DNA of 64,000 nucleotides from Pedococcus sp031456495 (GTDB lineage Bacteria > Actinomycetota > Actinomycetes > Actinomycetales > Dermatophilaceae), in contig NZ_JAVDUW010000001.1 of the NCBI RefSeq assembly GCF_031456495.1, positions 1,240,001 through 1,304,000 of the forward strand, written 5' to 3'. A model generated the notes under the pieces. That model worked only from the letters and a program-made list of their open reading frames with translations. It did no database searches and was not told where the DNA came from. The position numbers and the translations under genes were made by a program. Positions 10,270 to 18,227 of this stretch are shown here, piece by piece (the stretch's first letter is position 1; the number at the start of each line of letters is the position of its first letter).

Positions 10270-10806
10270 TCACACGGGCCCCGGCAGCCCCTCCCTGCGC
10301 CGGCTGGGCGACTGCTGTAGTGCCGTCCCGCGCACGAGGTCGCGGCGCATCGCGGGGGTGAACGGCAGCAGCAGGAGCGCCAGCCCGAGGGCGCCGTAGA
10401 CGACGTGGAAGAACGAGAACTCGATCCACACCAGCTCCAGCCCGATCCAGACCACCTGGCCGAGCCCGAGCAGCACCGTCGCCAGCCACGACCAGTGCCG
10501 CCCGGTCAGTCGGCGGACCCAGCCCGTCCAGCCCCACTCGACCCGCGTCCGCATGCCCCACCGGGTGACGAGCGAGCCCACGCCGAACCCGAGGCCGAGC
10601 ACCAGCCCGGGCAGGACCCAGTTGTCGATGAGCGGGATCTGGTCGATCCAGCGCCTCGGGAACCACGAGTCGATGCCGAGCACCTGGGCCAGGACGAAGG
10701 CCACGCCACCGGCCGACGCCGTGATGCCGAGGAACAGCAGGAGCGCGAGGACGACCCGTTCCGTGAGGGGGCGGTGGGACAGGTGACTGCGGTGGCGTAC
10801 GGACAT
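10270..10806 (-). CDS. Four-helix membrane protein of unknown function
   Basis: 178 residues. Hydrophobic helices lie at about 16-40, 60-80, 107-128 and 130-147, separated by basic loops (FPRRW, TRVEWGWTGWVRR). The start ATG at 10804-10806 has a perfect AGGAGG eight bases upstream, which sets it against a longer upstream frame. I do not recognise the family. The neighbours (a DUF3263 gene and a PLP decarboxylase, same strand) do not suggest a role. Confidence 0.6.
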   Translation of the reverse strand: MSVRHRSHLSHRPLTERVVLALLLFLGITASAGGVAFVLAQVLGIDSWFPRRWIDQIPLIDNWVLPGLVLGLGFGVGSLVTRWGMRTRVEWGWTGWVRRLTGRHWSWLATVLLGLGQVVWIGLELVWIEFSFFHVVYGALGLALLLLPFTPAMRRDLVRGTALQQSPSRRREGLPGPV

Positions 10807-10882
10807 GGCGGCGACCTCCTGGCCCCACGCTCCAGCCCGGCCACCGGCGCCGGCAGGGGCCAAGGTCCCCGCCGGCTCCGGC

Positions 10883-12253
10883 TCAGGCCATCGTGTCGAG
10901 GATGGCCGTGATGTCCTCCTCGGACGTCCTCGGGTTGACGATCGCGAACCGGGTCAGCGTCTCGCCCAGGTGCGAGGTCGGCACGACGAAGGCGAACTCC
11001 TCGGCGAGCAGCCGGTCCGACCACTCCTGGTACTGCGCCGCCGTCCATCCGATCCGCCGCAGCACGACGACCGACAGGTCCGGCTCGCGCACGACCTCGA
11101 CGTAGTCGCGGCGCCCGATCTCCTCGGCGGCGAACCGGGTGACCTCCAGCGTCCGCTCCACCGCGTCGCGGTAGGCGTCGGTGCCGTGGGTGGCCAGGCT
11201 GAACCAGAACGGCAGCCCGCGCGCCCGGCGGGTCAGGCCGACCGAGTAGTCGGTCGGGTTCCAGTCGGGTGCCGCGGTGAGCACGTCGAGGTACGACGCG
11301 TGCTGGGTGTGCGCGGCCCGCGCCGCGGTCGGCTGGCGGTAGATGAGGGCGCAGCAGTCGAACGGCGCGAACAGCCACTTGTGCGGGTCGACGATGAACG
11401 AGTCGCAGTGCTCGATGCCCTCGTACAGGTGGCGCACCGACGGCGCCGCGAGACCGGCCCCGCCGTACGCGCCGTCGACGTGGAACCAGATCCCGAACTC
11501 CCGGCACACGGCCGCCACCGACGCGAGGTCGTCGACGATCCCGAAGTTGGTCGTCCCCGCGGTCGCCACGACGGCGAAGAACGTCTCCGGGCCGTGCTCG
11601 ACCAGCTGCTCGCGCAGGGCCTCGCCGGTGAGCCGGCCGGCGGCGTCGACCTCCACGCCGACGAGCTCGGCGTCCATGACGTCGCACGCCGACTGGATCG
11701 AGGAGTGCGCGCCGTGCGTGGCCGCGACCCGCCACGGCCGCCCGCCCGCGCCGGTCCGGCCCTGCTGGGCGGCGTCCATCCGCGCGGTGTGGCGGGCGGC
11801 GACGAGGGCCGACAGGTTGCCGATGGTGCCACCGGGCACGAAGACGCCACCGGCCTCCGGCGGAAGCCCCACGAGGTCGGCGATCCAGCGCAGCGCCTGG
11901 TTCTCGGCATACACCGCGCCGGCACCCTCGAGCCACGAGCCGCCGTAGATCGACGACGCGCCCACGACGAGGTCGAACATCGCGGACGCCTCTGTGGGGG
12001 CGCACGGGATGAAGGACAGGTAGCGCGGGTGGTCGGTGGAGATGCACGCCGGTGCGAGGTCCTCCTCGAACAGCCTCAGCGCGGCGAGGCCTCCGATGCC
12101 CTCGCTGGTGATCGTCTGGCCGGCCTTCGCGTCGAGCTCCGCCAGGGTCCGGGGGCCGTCGAGCGGCACCGGGTCGAGCTTGAGGCGGTCCGCCGAGTAG
12201 GCGAGGATCGCGTCGCCGAGGTCCTCGAGCTGCTTGTCGCTGTAGCCGTGCAC
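10883..12253 (-). CDS. PLP-dependent amino acid decarboxylase (group II)
   Basis: 456 residues of the group II pyridoxal-5'-phosphate decarboxylase family (aromatic L-amino acid / tyrosine / glutamate decarboxylases). Visible motifs are FVPGGTIGNLSAL (138-150), WFHVDGAYGGAG with the cofactor Asp near 260, and the PLP lysine Lys292 in DPHKWLF. It should remove the carboxylate of an amino acid to give an amine such as tyramine, phenethylamine or GABA; the substrate cannot be read from the sequence. It lies 76 bp downstream of the stop of nothing on its strand but just upstream of the membrane protein gene. Confidence 0.85.
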   Translation of the reverse strand: MHGYSDKQLEDLGDAILAYSADRLKLDPVPLDGPRTLAELDAKAGQTITSEGIGGLAALRLFEEDLAPACISTDHPRYLSFIPCAPTEASAMFDLVVGASSIYGGSWLEGAGAVYAENQALRWIADLVGLPPEAGGVFVPGGTIGNLSALVAARHTARMDAAQQGRTGAGGRPWRVAATHGAHSSIQSACDVMDAELVGVEVDAAGRLTGEALREQLVEHGPETFFAVVATAGTTNFGIVDDLASVAAVCREFGIWFHVDGAYGGAGLAAPSVRHLYEGIEHCDSFIVDPHKWLFAPFDCCALIYRQPTAARAAHTQHASYLDVLTAAPDWNPTDYSVGLTRRARGLPFWFSLATHGTDAYRDAVERTLEVTRFAAEEIGRRDYVEVVREPDLSVVVLRRIGWTAAQYQEWSDRLLAEEFAFVVPTSHLGETLTRFAIVNPRTSEEDITAILDTMA

Positions 12254-12286
12254 GGCGCGAGTCTAGGGCGGACCCGTGCCGGGCCC

Positions 12287-12949
12287 CTACCGCCCGACGA
12301 CGCCAGCCGCGTGCAGCAGTGCTCCCCGCAGGCCGGCGACGTCGGCCACGACGGCGTCCGGCCCGGTGGCCGCGAGCGCGGCCTCCTCGCCGGCGCCCCA
12401 CGTGACGGCGACCGCCCCCATGCCCGCCGCCCGGGCGGCCTGGACGTCGACCGTCGCGTCGCCGACGTAGACGCACTCGGCCACGGTCACCTCCAGGCGC
12501 TCCGCGGCATACAGCAGCGGCGCGGGGTGCGGCTTGTGGCGCTCGGTCTCGTCCTGGCCCGCCACGACGTCGATGACCTCGTCGAGGCCGACGGCGCGCA
12601 GCCCGAGCCGCACGGTCTCGGCCTTCTTGGAGGAGACCACGCCCGTGCGGGCGCCACGGTCGTGCAGCTCCGCGAGCAGCTCGGGCATGCCCTGGACGCT
12701 GCGGATGAGGTCGTCGTGGTGGGCGAGGTTCCAGCGGCGGTAGACGTCCGTGAGCTCGGCGCCGCGGCCGGGGTAGCGCTCCTCGAGCACCGGCTGGAGC
12801 GGGCGCCCGATCCACGACAGCACCTCGGCCTCGTCGGCGACCTCGCCGAGCGTCCCGATCGCGTGGTGGTAGCTCGCCACGATGAGCGGGATGGTGTCGG
12901 CCAGGGTGCCGTCGAAGTCGAACAGGACGACGGGCCAGCGCGGAGTCAC
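12287..12949 (-). CDS. HAD family phosphatase (phosphoglycolate phosphatase/PpaX-like)
   Basis: 220 residues. HAD motifs in order: DFDGT with the nucleophile Asp near residue 10, VVSSKK (motif II Ser), Lys in ETERHKPHP (motif III) and YVGDATVDVQAA (motif IV). The cap is the alpha-helical C1 type, as in phosphoglycolate phosphatase and pyrophosphatase PpaX. The GTG at 12947-12949 lies exactly 7 nt after a TAGGCT hexamer and has no Shine-Dalgarno, so the transcript is probably leaderless. It is divergent from the DUF389 gene and shares a palindromic -10 with it. Confidence 0.85.
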   Translation of the reverse strand: MTPRWPVVLFDFDGTLADTIPLIVASYHHAIGTLGEVADEAEVLSWIGRPLQPVLEERYPGRGAELTDVYRRWNLAHHDDLIRSVQGMPELLAELHDRGARTGVVSSKKAETVRLGLRAVGLDEVIDVVAGQDETERHKPHPAPLLYAAERLEVTVAECVYVGDATVDVQAARAAGMGAVAVTWGAGEEAALAATGPDAVVADVAGLRGALLHAAGVVGR

Positions 12950-12956
12950 GAGCCCG

Positions 12957-12966
12957 AGCCTAGGCT
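12957..12966. promoter_or_regulatory. Palindromic -10 shared by divergent genes
   Basis: AGCCTAGGCT is a perfect 10-bp palindrome that reads TAGGCT on both strands. On the minus strand it is 7 nt before the HAD gene's GTG; on the plus strand it is 16 nt before the DUF389 gene's ATG. Confidence 0.55.
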
Positions 12967-12982
12967 GCGGCACACTGACGCC

Positions 12983-13960
12983 ATGCTGCAGCTGCGGATC
13001 TCGGTCAGGACCGAGCTGGCCGACGACGTCCTGCAGGTGCTGGCGGACGACCCGGCCGTGAGCAGCGTGGCGGCGGTCCGCGGCGCGTCGATCAAGCCGG
13101 CCGGCGACCTCCTGTTCGCCGACGTCGCGCGCGAGGCTGCCAACGACGTCATCGACCGGCTCCGCGCCCTCGGCGTGCAGGACGACGGCACCATCCACGT
13201 CGAGCCCGTGACGTCGTGGCTGTCCCGGCCCGGCCTCGAGGCCGAGCGGCTGGCCCCCGGCAGCGGCGCCGACTCGGTCGTCTGGCTCCAGGTGACCCAG
13301 CGCGCCATCGAGGACTCCGAGACGAACTGGACGTTCATGTCCTTCATGGTGCTCGCGACCCTCATCGCCGGGGTCGCCATCGTGCTCGACTCCCCCGTGC
13401 TCGTCGTGGGGGCGATGATCCTCGGCCCCGAGTTCGGGCCCATCGCCGCGCTCGGGCTCGCGCTCGTGCGTCGGCGCTACGGGCTGTTCCGCCGTGCCGT
13501 CCGGGCCCTCGTGCTCGGCTTCGCGACGGCCATCGCGGCGACCTTCCTCGCCGGGCTCGCGGCCGGGTCCCTCGGGTGGGTGACGGCCTCCGACCTCACC
13601 GGGTCGCGGCCCGCCACGGCGTTCATCTACCGGCCGGACCAGTGGTCGTTCTTCGTGGCGGTCGTCGCGGCCGCGGCCGGCGTGCTGTCGATGACGTCGT
13701 CCCGCGTCGGGGGGCTGACGGGCGTGTTCGTGTCCGTGACGACCATCCCGGCCGCGGGCAACATCGGCCTCGGGCTCGCGTTCGGCGCGTGGCACGAGGT
13801 CCGGGGCAGTGCGCTGCAGCTCGTCGTCAACCTCACCGGCATGGCCCTCGCGGGGTGGGTCGCCCTCGCCCTGCAGCAGGTCGTCTGGTCGCGGGTGAGC
13901 CGGCGTCGGGCACGCCTGGCGCGCCGCGTGCGCTCCCGGTCCTCGGCCGACACCGCGTGA
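12983..13960 (+). CDS. DUF389 membrane protein
   Basis: 325 residues. The first 85 form a soluble alpha/beta domain (MLQLRISVRTELADDVLQVL, SIKPAGDLLFADVAREAAND). The rest has about six membrane helices from residue 110 to 310, with the DUF389 signature DSPVLVVGAMILGPEFGPIAALG and a second SMTSSRVGGLTGVFVSVTTI segment. The family is a membrane protein group of uncertain role. The ATG at 12983 has no ribosome site and a very short leader from the shared -10 at 12961. Confidence 0.85.
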   Translation: MLQLRISVRTELADDVLQVLADDPAVSSVAAVRGASIKPAGDLLFADVAREAANDVIDRLRALGVQDDGTIHVEPVTSWLSRPGLEAERLAPGSGADSVVWLQVTQRAIEDSETNWTFMSFMVLATLIAGVAIVLDSPVLVVGAMILGPEFGPIAALGLALVRRRYGLFRRAVRALVLGFATAIAATFLAGLAAGSLGWVTASDLTGSRPATAFIYRPDQWSFFVAVVAAAAGVLSMTSSRVGGLTGVFVSVTTIPAAGNIGLGLAFGAWHEVRGSALQLVVNLTGMALAGWVALALQQVVWSRVSRRRARLARRVRSRSSADTA

Positions 13961-13981
13961 GCGGGACCAGCTCGCAGCCCT

Positions 13982-13999
13982 CATCGACTAGCATCGATG
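13982..13999 (+). promoter_or_regulatory. Palindrome over the arsR-like promoter -10
   Basis: CATCGA, six bases, TCGATG: perfect inverted repeat that contains the TAGCAT -10 (13989-13994), 7 nt before the GTG start at 14002. It is the likely autoregulatory operator of the ArsR-family gene; binding is inferred. Confidence 0.55.
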
Positions 14000-14001
14000 C
14001 C

Positions 14002-14307
14002 GTGAGCGGATCCCTCGCGACCGGCGAGCCCTGGGACGCCGCCGAGGCGGAGCAGACCGCCCGGCTGCTCAAGGCCGTGGCCGACCCGGCCAGGCTGCGG
14101 CTGCTGTCGATCATCCGCGCCGCCAAGGACCAGGAGGCGTGCGTGCGCGACCTCGTGCCCGCCGTCGGCCTCAGCCAGCCCACGGTCAGCCACCACCTCC
14201 GGGTGCTCACCGAGGCCGGGCTGCTCAGCCGCGAGCGCCGTGGCGCGTGGGCCTGGTTCCACCTGGTGCCCGGCCGGCTCCACGACCTCGCCGCGATCTT
14301 CCACTGA
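14002..14307 (+). CDS. ArsR family transcriptional regulator
   Basis: 101 residues. A winged helix-turn-helix fills most of the chain: LLKAVADPARLRLLSII, ACVRDLVPAVGLSQPTVSHHLRVLTEAGLLSRERRGAWAWF. The metal-site pair seen in arsenic or cadmium sensors (CVC) is reduced to one Cys (ACVRDL), so it may sense another metal or signal. The GTG start is 7 nt after TAGCAT, fitting a leaderless mRNA, and the promoter is covered by a palindrome. No metal transporter adjoins it; the upstream DUF389 gene is the nearest candidate target. Confidence 0.85.
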   Translation: MSGSLATGEPWDAAEAEQTARLLKAVADPARLRLLSIIRAAKDQEACVRDLVPAVGLSQPTVSHHLRVLTEAGLLSRERRGAWAWFHLVPGRLHDLAAIFH

Positions 14308-14320
14308 CGCCCGGGGCCGT

Positions 14321-14424
14321 ACGCCGGAGGCACGGCATACCGGACGCCCACCCCACGCCCGCCGGGGCCCGCACGCCGGAGGCACGGCATACCGGACGCC
14401 CACCCCACGCCCGCCGGGTGCCCG
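14321..14424. repeat. Two tandem copies of a 52-bp repeat
   Basis: Units 14321-14372 and 14373-14424 are nearly identical, and degenerate parts of the unit flank them on both sides. Each carries CACGGCATACCGG, one copy of the window-wide GGCATAC motif. It fills most of the gap between the ArsR gene and ung. It shares only the period, not the sequence, with the 52-bp array near 4.5 kb. Confidence 0.85.
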
Positions 14425-14479
14425 CCCGCCGACCGGGGGCCGGTGCGTGCCGATCGGCGCACCGGGCTAGGTTGCCGGT

Positions 14480-15157
14480 ATGCCGCCCGCTCCCCTCACC
14501 GAGCTCGTCCACCCCTCGTGGGCGGCGGCGCTGGAGCCCGTTGCCGGGACCGTCGGTGAGCTCGGCGAGTTCCTGCGCCAGGAGGTCGCCGCGGGGCACG
14601 GGTACCTGCCGGCCGGTGGGCACGTGCTGCGGGCGTTCGAGCAGCCGCTGGACTCGGTCCGGGTGCTCATCGTGGGGCAGGACCCGTACCCGACACCCGG
14701 GCACGCCGTGGGGCTGTCGTTCTCGGTCGCCCCCGACGTCCAGCCCATCCCCCGGTCGCTGGTCAACATCTACAAGGAGCTGCAGGCCGACCTCGGCGTC
14801 CCGGCGCCCACGACCGGCGACCTGTCCCCGTGGGCCGACCGCGGCGTGCTGCTGCTCAACCGCGTCCTCACCGTCCGGCCCGGCAAGCCCGCCAGCCACC
14901 GAGGCAAGGGCTGGGAGGCCGTGACCGCAGCCGCCATCACCGCGCTCGTCCAGCGTGGCGGCCCCCTCGTCGCGATCCTGTGGGGCCGCGACGCCCGCAA
15001 CCTCGTCCCGCACCTCGGCGGCACCCCGTGCGTCGAGAGTGCCCACCCCTCACCGCTGTCGGCCCACTCCGGGTTCTTCGGCTCGCGCCCGTTCAGCCGG
15101 GCCAACGAGCTGCTGACCCGGCAGGGCGCCGACCCGATCGACTGGAGCCTCCCGTGA
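14480..15157 (+). CDS. ung: Uracil-DNA glycosylase, family 1
   Basis: 225 residues. The water-activating Asp68 lies in GQDPYP and the catalytic His189 in HPSPLSA, with LLLNRVLTV between them. GQDPYP in place of GQDPYH is usual in actinobacterial Ung and is not a defect. The enzyme cuts uracil out of DNA in base-excision repair. The ATG follows TAGGTT by 6 nt without a Shine-Dalgarno, so a leaderless mRNA is likely. The stop overlaps the start of the SGNH gene (GTGA), making a two-gene operon. Confidence 0.97.
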   Translation: MPPAPLTELVHPSWAAALEPVAGTVGELGEFLRQEVAAGHGYLPAGGHVLRAFEQPLDSVRVLIVGQDPYPTPGHAVGLSFSVAPDVQPIPRSLVNIYKELQADLGVPAPTTGDLSPWADRGVLLLNRVLTVRPGKPASHRGKGWEAVTAAAITALVQRGGPLVAILWGRDARNLVPHLGGTPCVESAHPSPLSAHSGFFGSRPFSRANELLTRQGADPIDWSLP

Positions 15158-15984
15158 GCGACGACGCCATCGACCGCGCCGACCAGACCCACCTCCCCGA
15201 GCGCGGCAAGGTGTGGCACCGCTACGTCGCGATCGGCGACTCGTTCACCGAGGGCATGAGCGACGAGGACCCCCAGCACCCCGACCGGTACGTCGGCTGG
15301 GCCGACCGCCTCGCCCGTCACCTGTCCGCGCTGGCGGACGGCGACCTCACCTACGCCAACCTCGCCGTGCGCGGCCGCCTGCTCGCCGACGTCGTCGGGC
15401 CGCAGCTCGACGCGGCGCTGGCCCTCGGCCCCGACCTCGTCTCGATGGTCGGCGGCGGCAACGACATCCTGCGCCCCAAGGCCGACCTCGACGACATCGC
15501 CGGCCAGCTCGAGGCCGCGGTCGTGCGCATCCGGGCGACCGGCGCCGACGTCCTGCTCGCCACCCCCACCGACCCGGTCGGCGCCCCCGTGCTCAAGCAC
15601 CTGCGCGGCCGGCACGCCATCCACTCGGCGAACGTCTTCAGCATCGCCCAGCAGCACGGCTGCTACGTCATCAACCAGTGGGGCATGCGCGCGCTGCAGG
15701 ACTGGCGCCTGTGGTCCGAGGACCGCATCCACATGACGGCCGAGGGGCACCGCCGCGTCGCCCTCAACGCCCTCTCCGCGCTCGGGCACGAGACCGACCG
15801 CGAGGACTGGTCGACGCCGCTGCCCCCGCCCGAGCCGGTCGGCCGGCGCGAGGCCGTCGCCGCCAACGCCGACTGGGCCCGCACCCACCTCGCTCCCTGG
15901 GTCCAGCGCCGGCTGCGCGGGGAGTCCTCCGGCGACACCGTCACGGCCAAGCGCCCGCAGCTCCGCCCGGTCGACCCCGCCTGA
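15154..15984 (+). CDS. SGNH/GDSL hydrolase
   Basis: 276 residues. All four SGNH blocks are present: GDSFTEG (Ser nucleophile near 29), the Gly of LAVRGRLL, GGGNDIL (Asn) and DRIHMTAEGH with the Asp-His pair. No signal peptide is seen, so it probably acts on an ester or an acyl group in the cytoplasm; the substrate is unknown. The GTG start overlaps the ung stop. The last codons form the first unit of a 20-bp tandem repeat that continues past the stop, so the C-terminal VDPA was shaped by repeat expansion. Confidence 0.88.
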   Translation: MSDDAIDRADQTHLPERGKVWHRYVAIGDSFTEGMSDEDPQHPDRYVGWADRLARHLSALADGDLTYANLAVRGRLLADVVGPQLDAALALGPDLVSMVGGGNDILRPKADLDDIAGQLEAAVVRIRATGADVLLATPTDPVGAPVLKHLRGRHAIHSANVFSIAQQHGCYVINQWGMRALQDWRLWSEDRIHMTAEGHRRVALNALSALGHETDREDWSTPLPPPEPVGRREAVAANADWARTHLAPWVQRRLRGESSGDTVTAKRPQLRPVDPA

Positions 15985-16050
15985 CCCGCGTCGACCCCGC
16001 CTGACCCGCGTCGACCCCGCCCGGCCCGTGTCGACCCCGCCCGGCCCGTC
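15971..16050. repeat. Four tandem copies of a 20-bp repeat
   Basis: TCGACCCCGCCTGACCCGCG starts at 15971 and 15991; two diverged copies start at 16011 and 16031. The first copy includes the stop codon of the SGNH hydrolase. It is a simple tandem duplication with a regular 20-bp period. Confidence 0.85.
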
Positions 16051-16062
16051 GACCTCGGCACG

Positions 16063-16082
16063 AACCTCTGCTAGCAGAGGTT
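16063..16082. promoter_or_regulatory. 20-bp perfect palindrome with a degenerate copy downstream
   Basis: AACCTCTGCTAGCAGAGGTT reads the same on both strands. The core TCTGCTAGCAGA recurs at 16127-16138, and CAGCAGAGGTTGGTGCCGAC recurs as a half-copy near 16169. It is likely a protein-binding site or a hairpin upstream of the acyl-CoA dehydrogenase operon. Confidence 0.5.
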
Positions 16083-16236
16083 GGCGCGCCCAGCACAGGG
16101 TGGAACCTGCGCTGGGCGCAGGAAGGTCTGCTAGCAGAGGTTGGTGCCGACGGGGCAGCAGCCTCGGCCAGCAGAGGTTGGTGCCGACGGGGCGGCACGG
16201 GCGGTCCCGAGGGGGCCCGACCTGCGCGATTCATTT

Positions 16237-16252
16237 AGTTGGACGTCCTACT
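16237..16252 (+). promoter_or_regulatory. Putative operator of the acyl-CoA dehydrogenase operon
   Basis: AGTTGGACGTCCTACT is a 16-bp near-perfect palindrome (7 of 8 pairs) around GGACGTCC, ending 15 nt before the ATG. Its size and place suit a TetR-family repressor, as often controls fatty-acid or branched-chain degradation genes. No regulator gene adjoins it. Confidence 0.5.
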
Positions 16253-16267
16253 ACTACCCTTCCTTCC

Positions 16268-17452
16268 ATGCCTGCCACGCGCCTGATGCCCACCGAGGAG
16301 GGCCAGGACCTCATCGACCTCACCCGGGAGATCTGCACCAAGGAGCTGCTCCCGCGGGTGGCCGAGGCCGAGCGCCGCGCCGCCACCGCGCCCGAGCTGC
16401 CCGTGGACGCCTTCCGGGTGCTCGGCCGCGCCGGCCTCCTCTCCCTGCCGTATGCCGAGGAGCGGGGCGGCGGGGGCCAGCCCTACGAGGTGTACCTCCA
16501 GGTCGTCGAGGAGATCGCCTCGGTCTGGATGTCGGTGGCCGTGGGCGTCAGCGTCCACGCGCTCACCTGCTACCCGCTGGCGCAGTTCGGCACCGACGAG
16601 CAGCGCGAGCGCCTGCTGCCCGGGATGCTCTCGGGCGACCAGCTCGGCGCCTACTGCCTGTCCGAGCGGTCGGCCGGCTCCGACGTCGGCTCGATGACCA
16701 CCCGGGCGACGCCCGACGACCCGGCCAGCCCGTCGGCATACCGGCTCAAGGGCACCAAGGCGTGGATCAGCCACGCGGGGCACGCGGACTTCTACACGAC
16801 GTTCGCCCGCACGTCGGACGACGGCGGCCGCGGGCTCTCCTGCCTCGTCGTCCCCGGGGACGCGGACGGCCTGTCGTTCGGCACCCCCGAGAAGAAGATG
16901 GGCCTGCACTGCGACCCGGTCAGCGAGGTGCACTTCGACGGGGTCGAGGTCGCCGCCGACCGGCTCGTCGGCGAGCCGGGCCAGGGCATGGCCATCGCGC
17001 TGTCGGCCCTCGACTCCGGGCGGCTCGGGATCGCTGCTGCCGCAACGGGTCTCGCGCAGGCGGCACTCGACCACGCGGTCGCGTACGCGAAGGAGCGCGA
17101 GCAGTTCGGCCACCCGATCGGCGACTTCCAGGGGCTGGCGTTCCTGCTCGCCGACATGGAGGCCGCGGTGACGAGCGCGCGCGCGGCCTACCTGCACGCC
17201 GCCCGGCTGCGTGACGCGGGCCGCGCGTTCTCCAAGGAGGCGGCCGTCGCCAAGCTCGTCGCCACCGACAACGCCATGCGCGTCACGACCGACGCGGTGC
17301 AGGTCCTCGGCGGCGCCGGCTACACGCAGGACTTCCCGCTCGAGCGCTACATGCGCGAGGCCAAGGTGACCCAGATCTTCGAGGGCACCAACCAGATCCA
17401 GCGGCTCGTCATCAGCCGCCAGCTGCTCCAGAACACGTCCAAGAGAGGCTGA
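16268..17452 (+). CDS. Acyl-CoA dehydrogenase
   Basis: 394 residues, the normal length. FAD and substrate motifs are present: AYCLSERSAGSDVGSM (128-143), KAWISHAG (164-171) and YMREAKVTQIFEGTNQIQRL with the catalytic base Glu372. It oxidises an acyl-CoA to the enoyl-CoA, passing electrons to ETF. The SDR that follows 6 bp later resembles 3-hydroxyacyl-CoA dehydrogenases, so the pair could do two steps of the same fatty- or branched-acyl degradation route. A palindrome just upstream suggests repressor control. Confidence 0.93.
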   Translation: MPATRLMPTEEGQDLIDLTREICTKELLPRVAEAERRAATAPELPVDAFRVLGRAGLLSLPYAEERGGGGQPYEVYLQVVEEIASVWMSVAVGVSVHALTCYPLAQFGTDEQRERLLPGMLSGDQLGAYCLSERSAGSDVGSMTTRATPDDPASPSAYRLKGTKAWISHAGHADFYTTFARTSDDGGRGLSCLVVPGDADGLSFGTPEKKMGLHCDPVSEVHFDGVEVAADRLVGEPGQGMAIALSALDSGRLGIAAAATGLAQAALDHAVAYAKEREQFGHPIGDFQGLAFLLADMEAAVTSARAAYLHAARLRDAGRAFSKEAAVAKLVATDNAMRVTTDAVQVLGGAGYTQDFPLERYMREAKVTQIFEGTNQIQRLVISRQLLQNTSKRG

Positions 17453-17458
17453 GAGCCC

Positions 17459-18223
17459 TTGCAGATCACCGAGAACACCGTCGCCCTCGTCACCGGTGGC
17501 GCCTCCGGCCTCGGCGAGGCCACCGTCCGCCGGCTGTACGCCGACGGCGCCGCGGTCGTCGTCGTCGACCTCCCCTCCTCGAACGGCGAGGCGCTGGCCG
17601 CCGAGCTCGGCGACCGCGCGCGGTTCGCCGCCGCCGACGTCCGCGACGAGGCGCAGGTGCAGGCAGCCGTCGACACCGCGCGCGAGCTGGGCACCCTGCG
17701 GGTCGTCGTCAACTGCGCCGGCGTCGGGACGCCCGGCCGCGTCGTCGGCCGCAAGGGCCCGCTGCCGCTGCAGACCTTCGCCGACGTCGTGTCCATCAAC
17801 CTCGTCGGCACGTTCAACGTCCTGCGCCTCGCCGCCGCCTCGATGCTCGACAACGAGCCGGTCGACCGAGACCGCGGTGTCGTCGTCATGACCGCGTCGA
17901 TCGCCGCCTACGACGGCCAGATCGGCCAGGCCGCGTATGCCGCGAGCAAGGGCGGCGTCGTCGGCCTCACCCTGAGCGCCGCCCGCGACCTGGCGGACAA
18001 GGCGATCCGGGTCATGACCATCGCCCCCGGGACGTTCATGACGCCGATGCTCGCCGGGCTGCCCGAGGAGGCGACGGCGGTCCTCGAGGCGCAGGTGCCG
18101 CACCCGTCGCGGCTCGGCCGGCCCGCGGAGTACGCCAGCCTCGTGCGGCACGTCGTCGACAACCCCATGCTCAACGGCGAGGTCATCCGCCTCGACGGCG
18201 CCCTGCGGATGCCCCCGCGCTGA
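17459..18223 (+). CDS. SDR family 3-hydroxyacyl-CoA dehydrogenase-like protein
   Basis: 254-residue short-chain dehydrogenase. The cofactor loop is TGGASGLG (12-19), NAG-type motif NCAG (85-88), and the catalytic set is Ser147, Tyr160 and Lys164 (QAAYAASKGG). The sequence order and the long loop after the NAG motif resemble type II 3-hydroxyacyl-CoA dehydrogenase (HSD17B10-like) proteins. The start is TTG at 17459 behind GAGAGG. It lies 6 bp after the acyl-CoA dehydrogenase gene and is surely cotranscribed. Confidence 0.85.
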   Translation: MQITENTVALVTGGASGLGEATVRRLYADGAAVVVVDLPSSNGEALAAELGDRARFAAADVRDEAQVQAAVDTARELGTLRVVVNCAGVGTPGRVVGRKGPLPLQTFADVVSINLVGTFNVLRLAAASMLDNEPVDRDRGVVVMTASIAAYDGQIGQAAYAASKGGVVGLTLSAARDLADKAIRVMTIAPGTFMTPMLAGLPEEATAVLEAQVPHPSRLGRPAEYASLVRHVVDNPMLNGEVIRLDGALRMPPR

Positions 18224-18227
18224 CGCC

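Noticed and set aside
10805..13960. A 1051-codon plus-strand frame across the decarboxylase and HAD genes
   Set aside because: It is the antisense shadow of high-GC genes and only its last 325 codons, the DUF389 protein, are real.
14540..15157. GQDPYP as a damaged Ung active site
   Set aside because: This form is the norm in actinobacterial Ung and the other catalytic residues are present.
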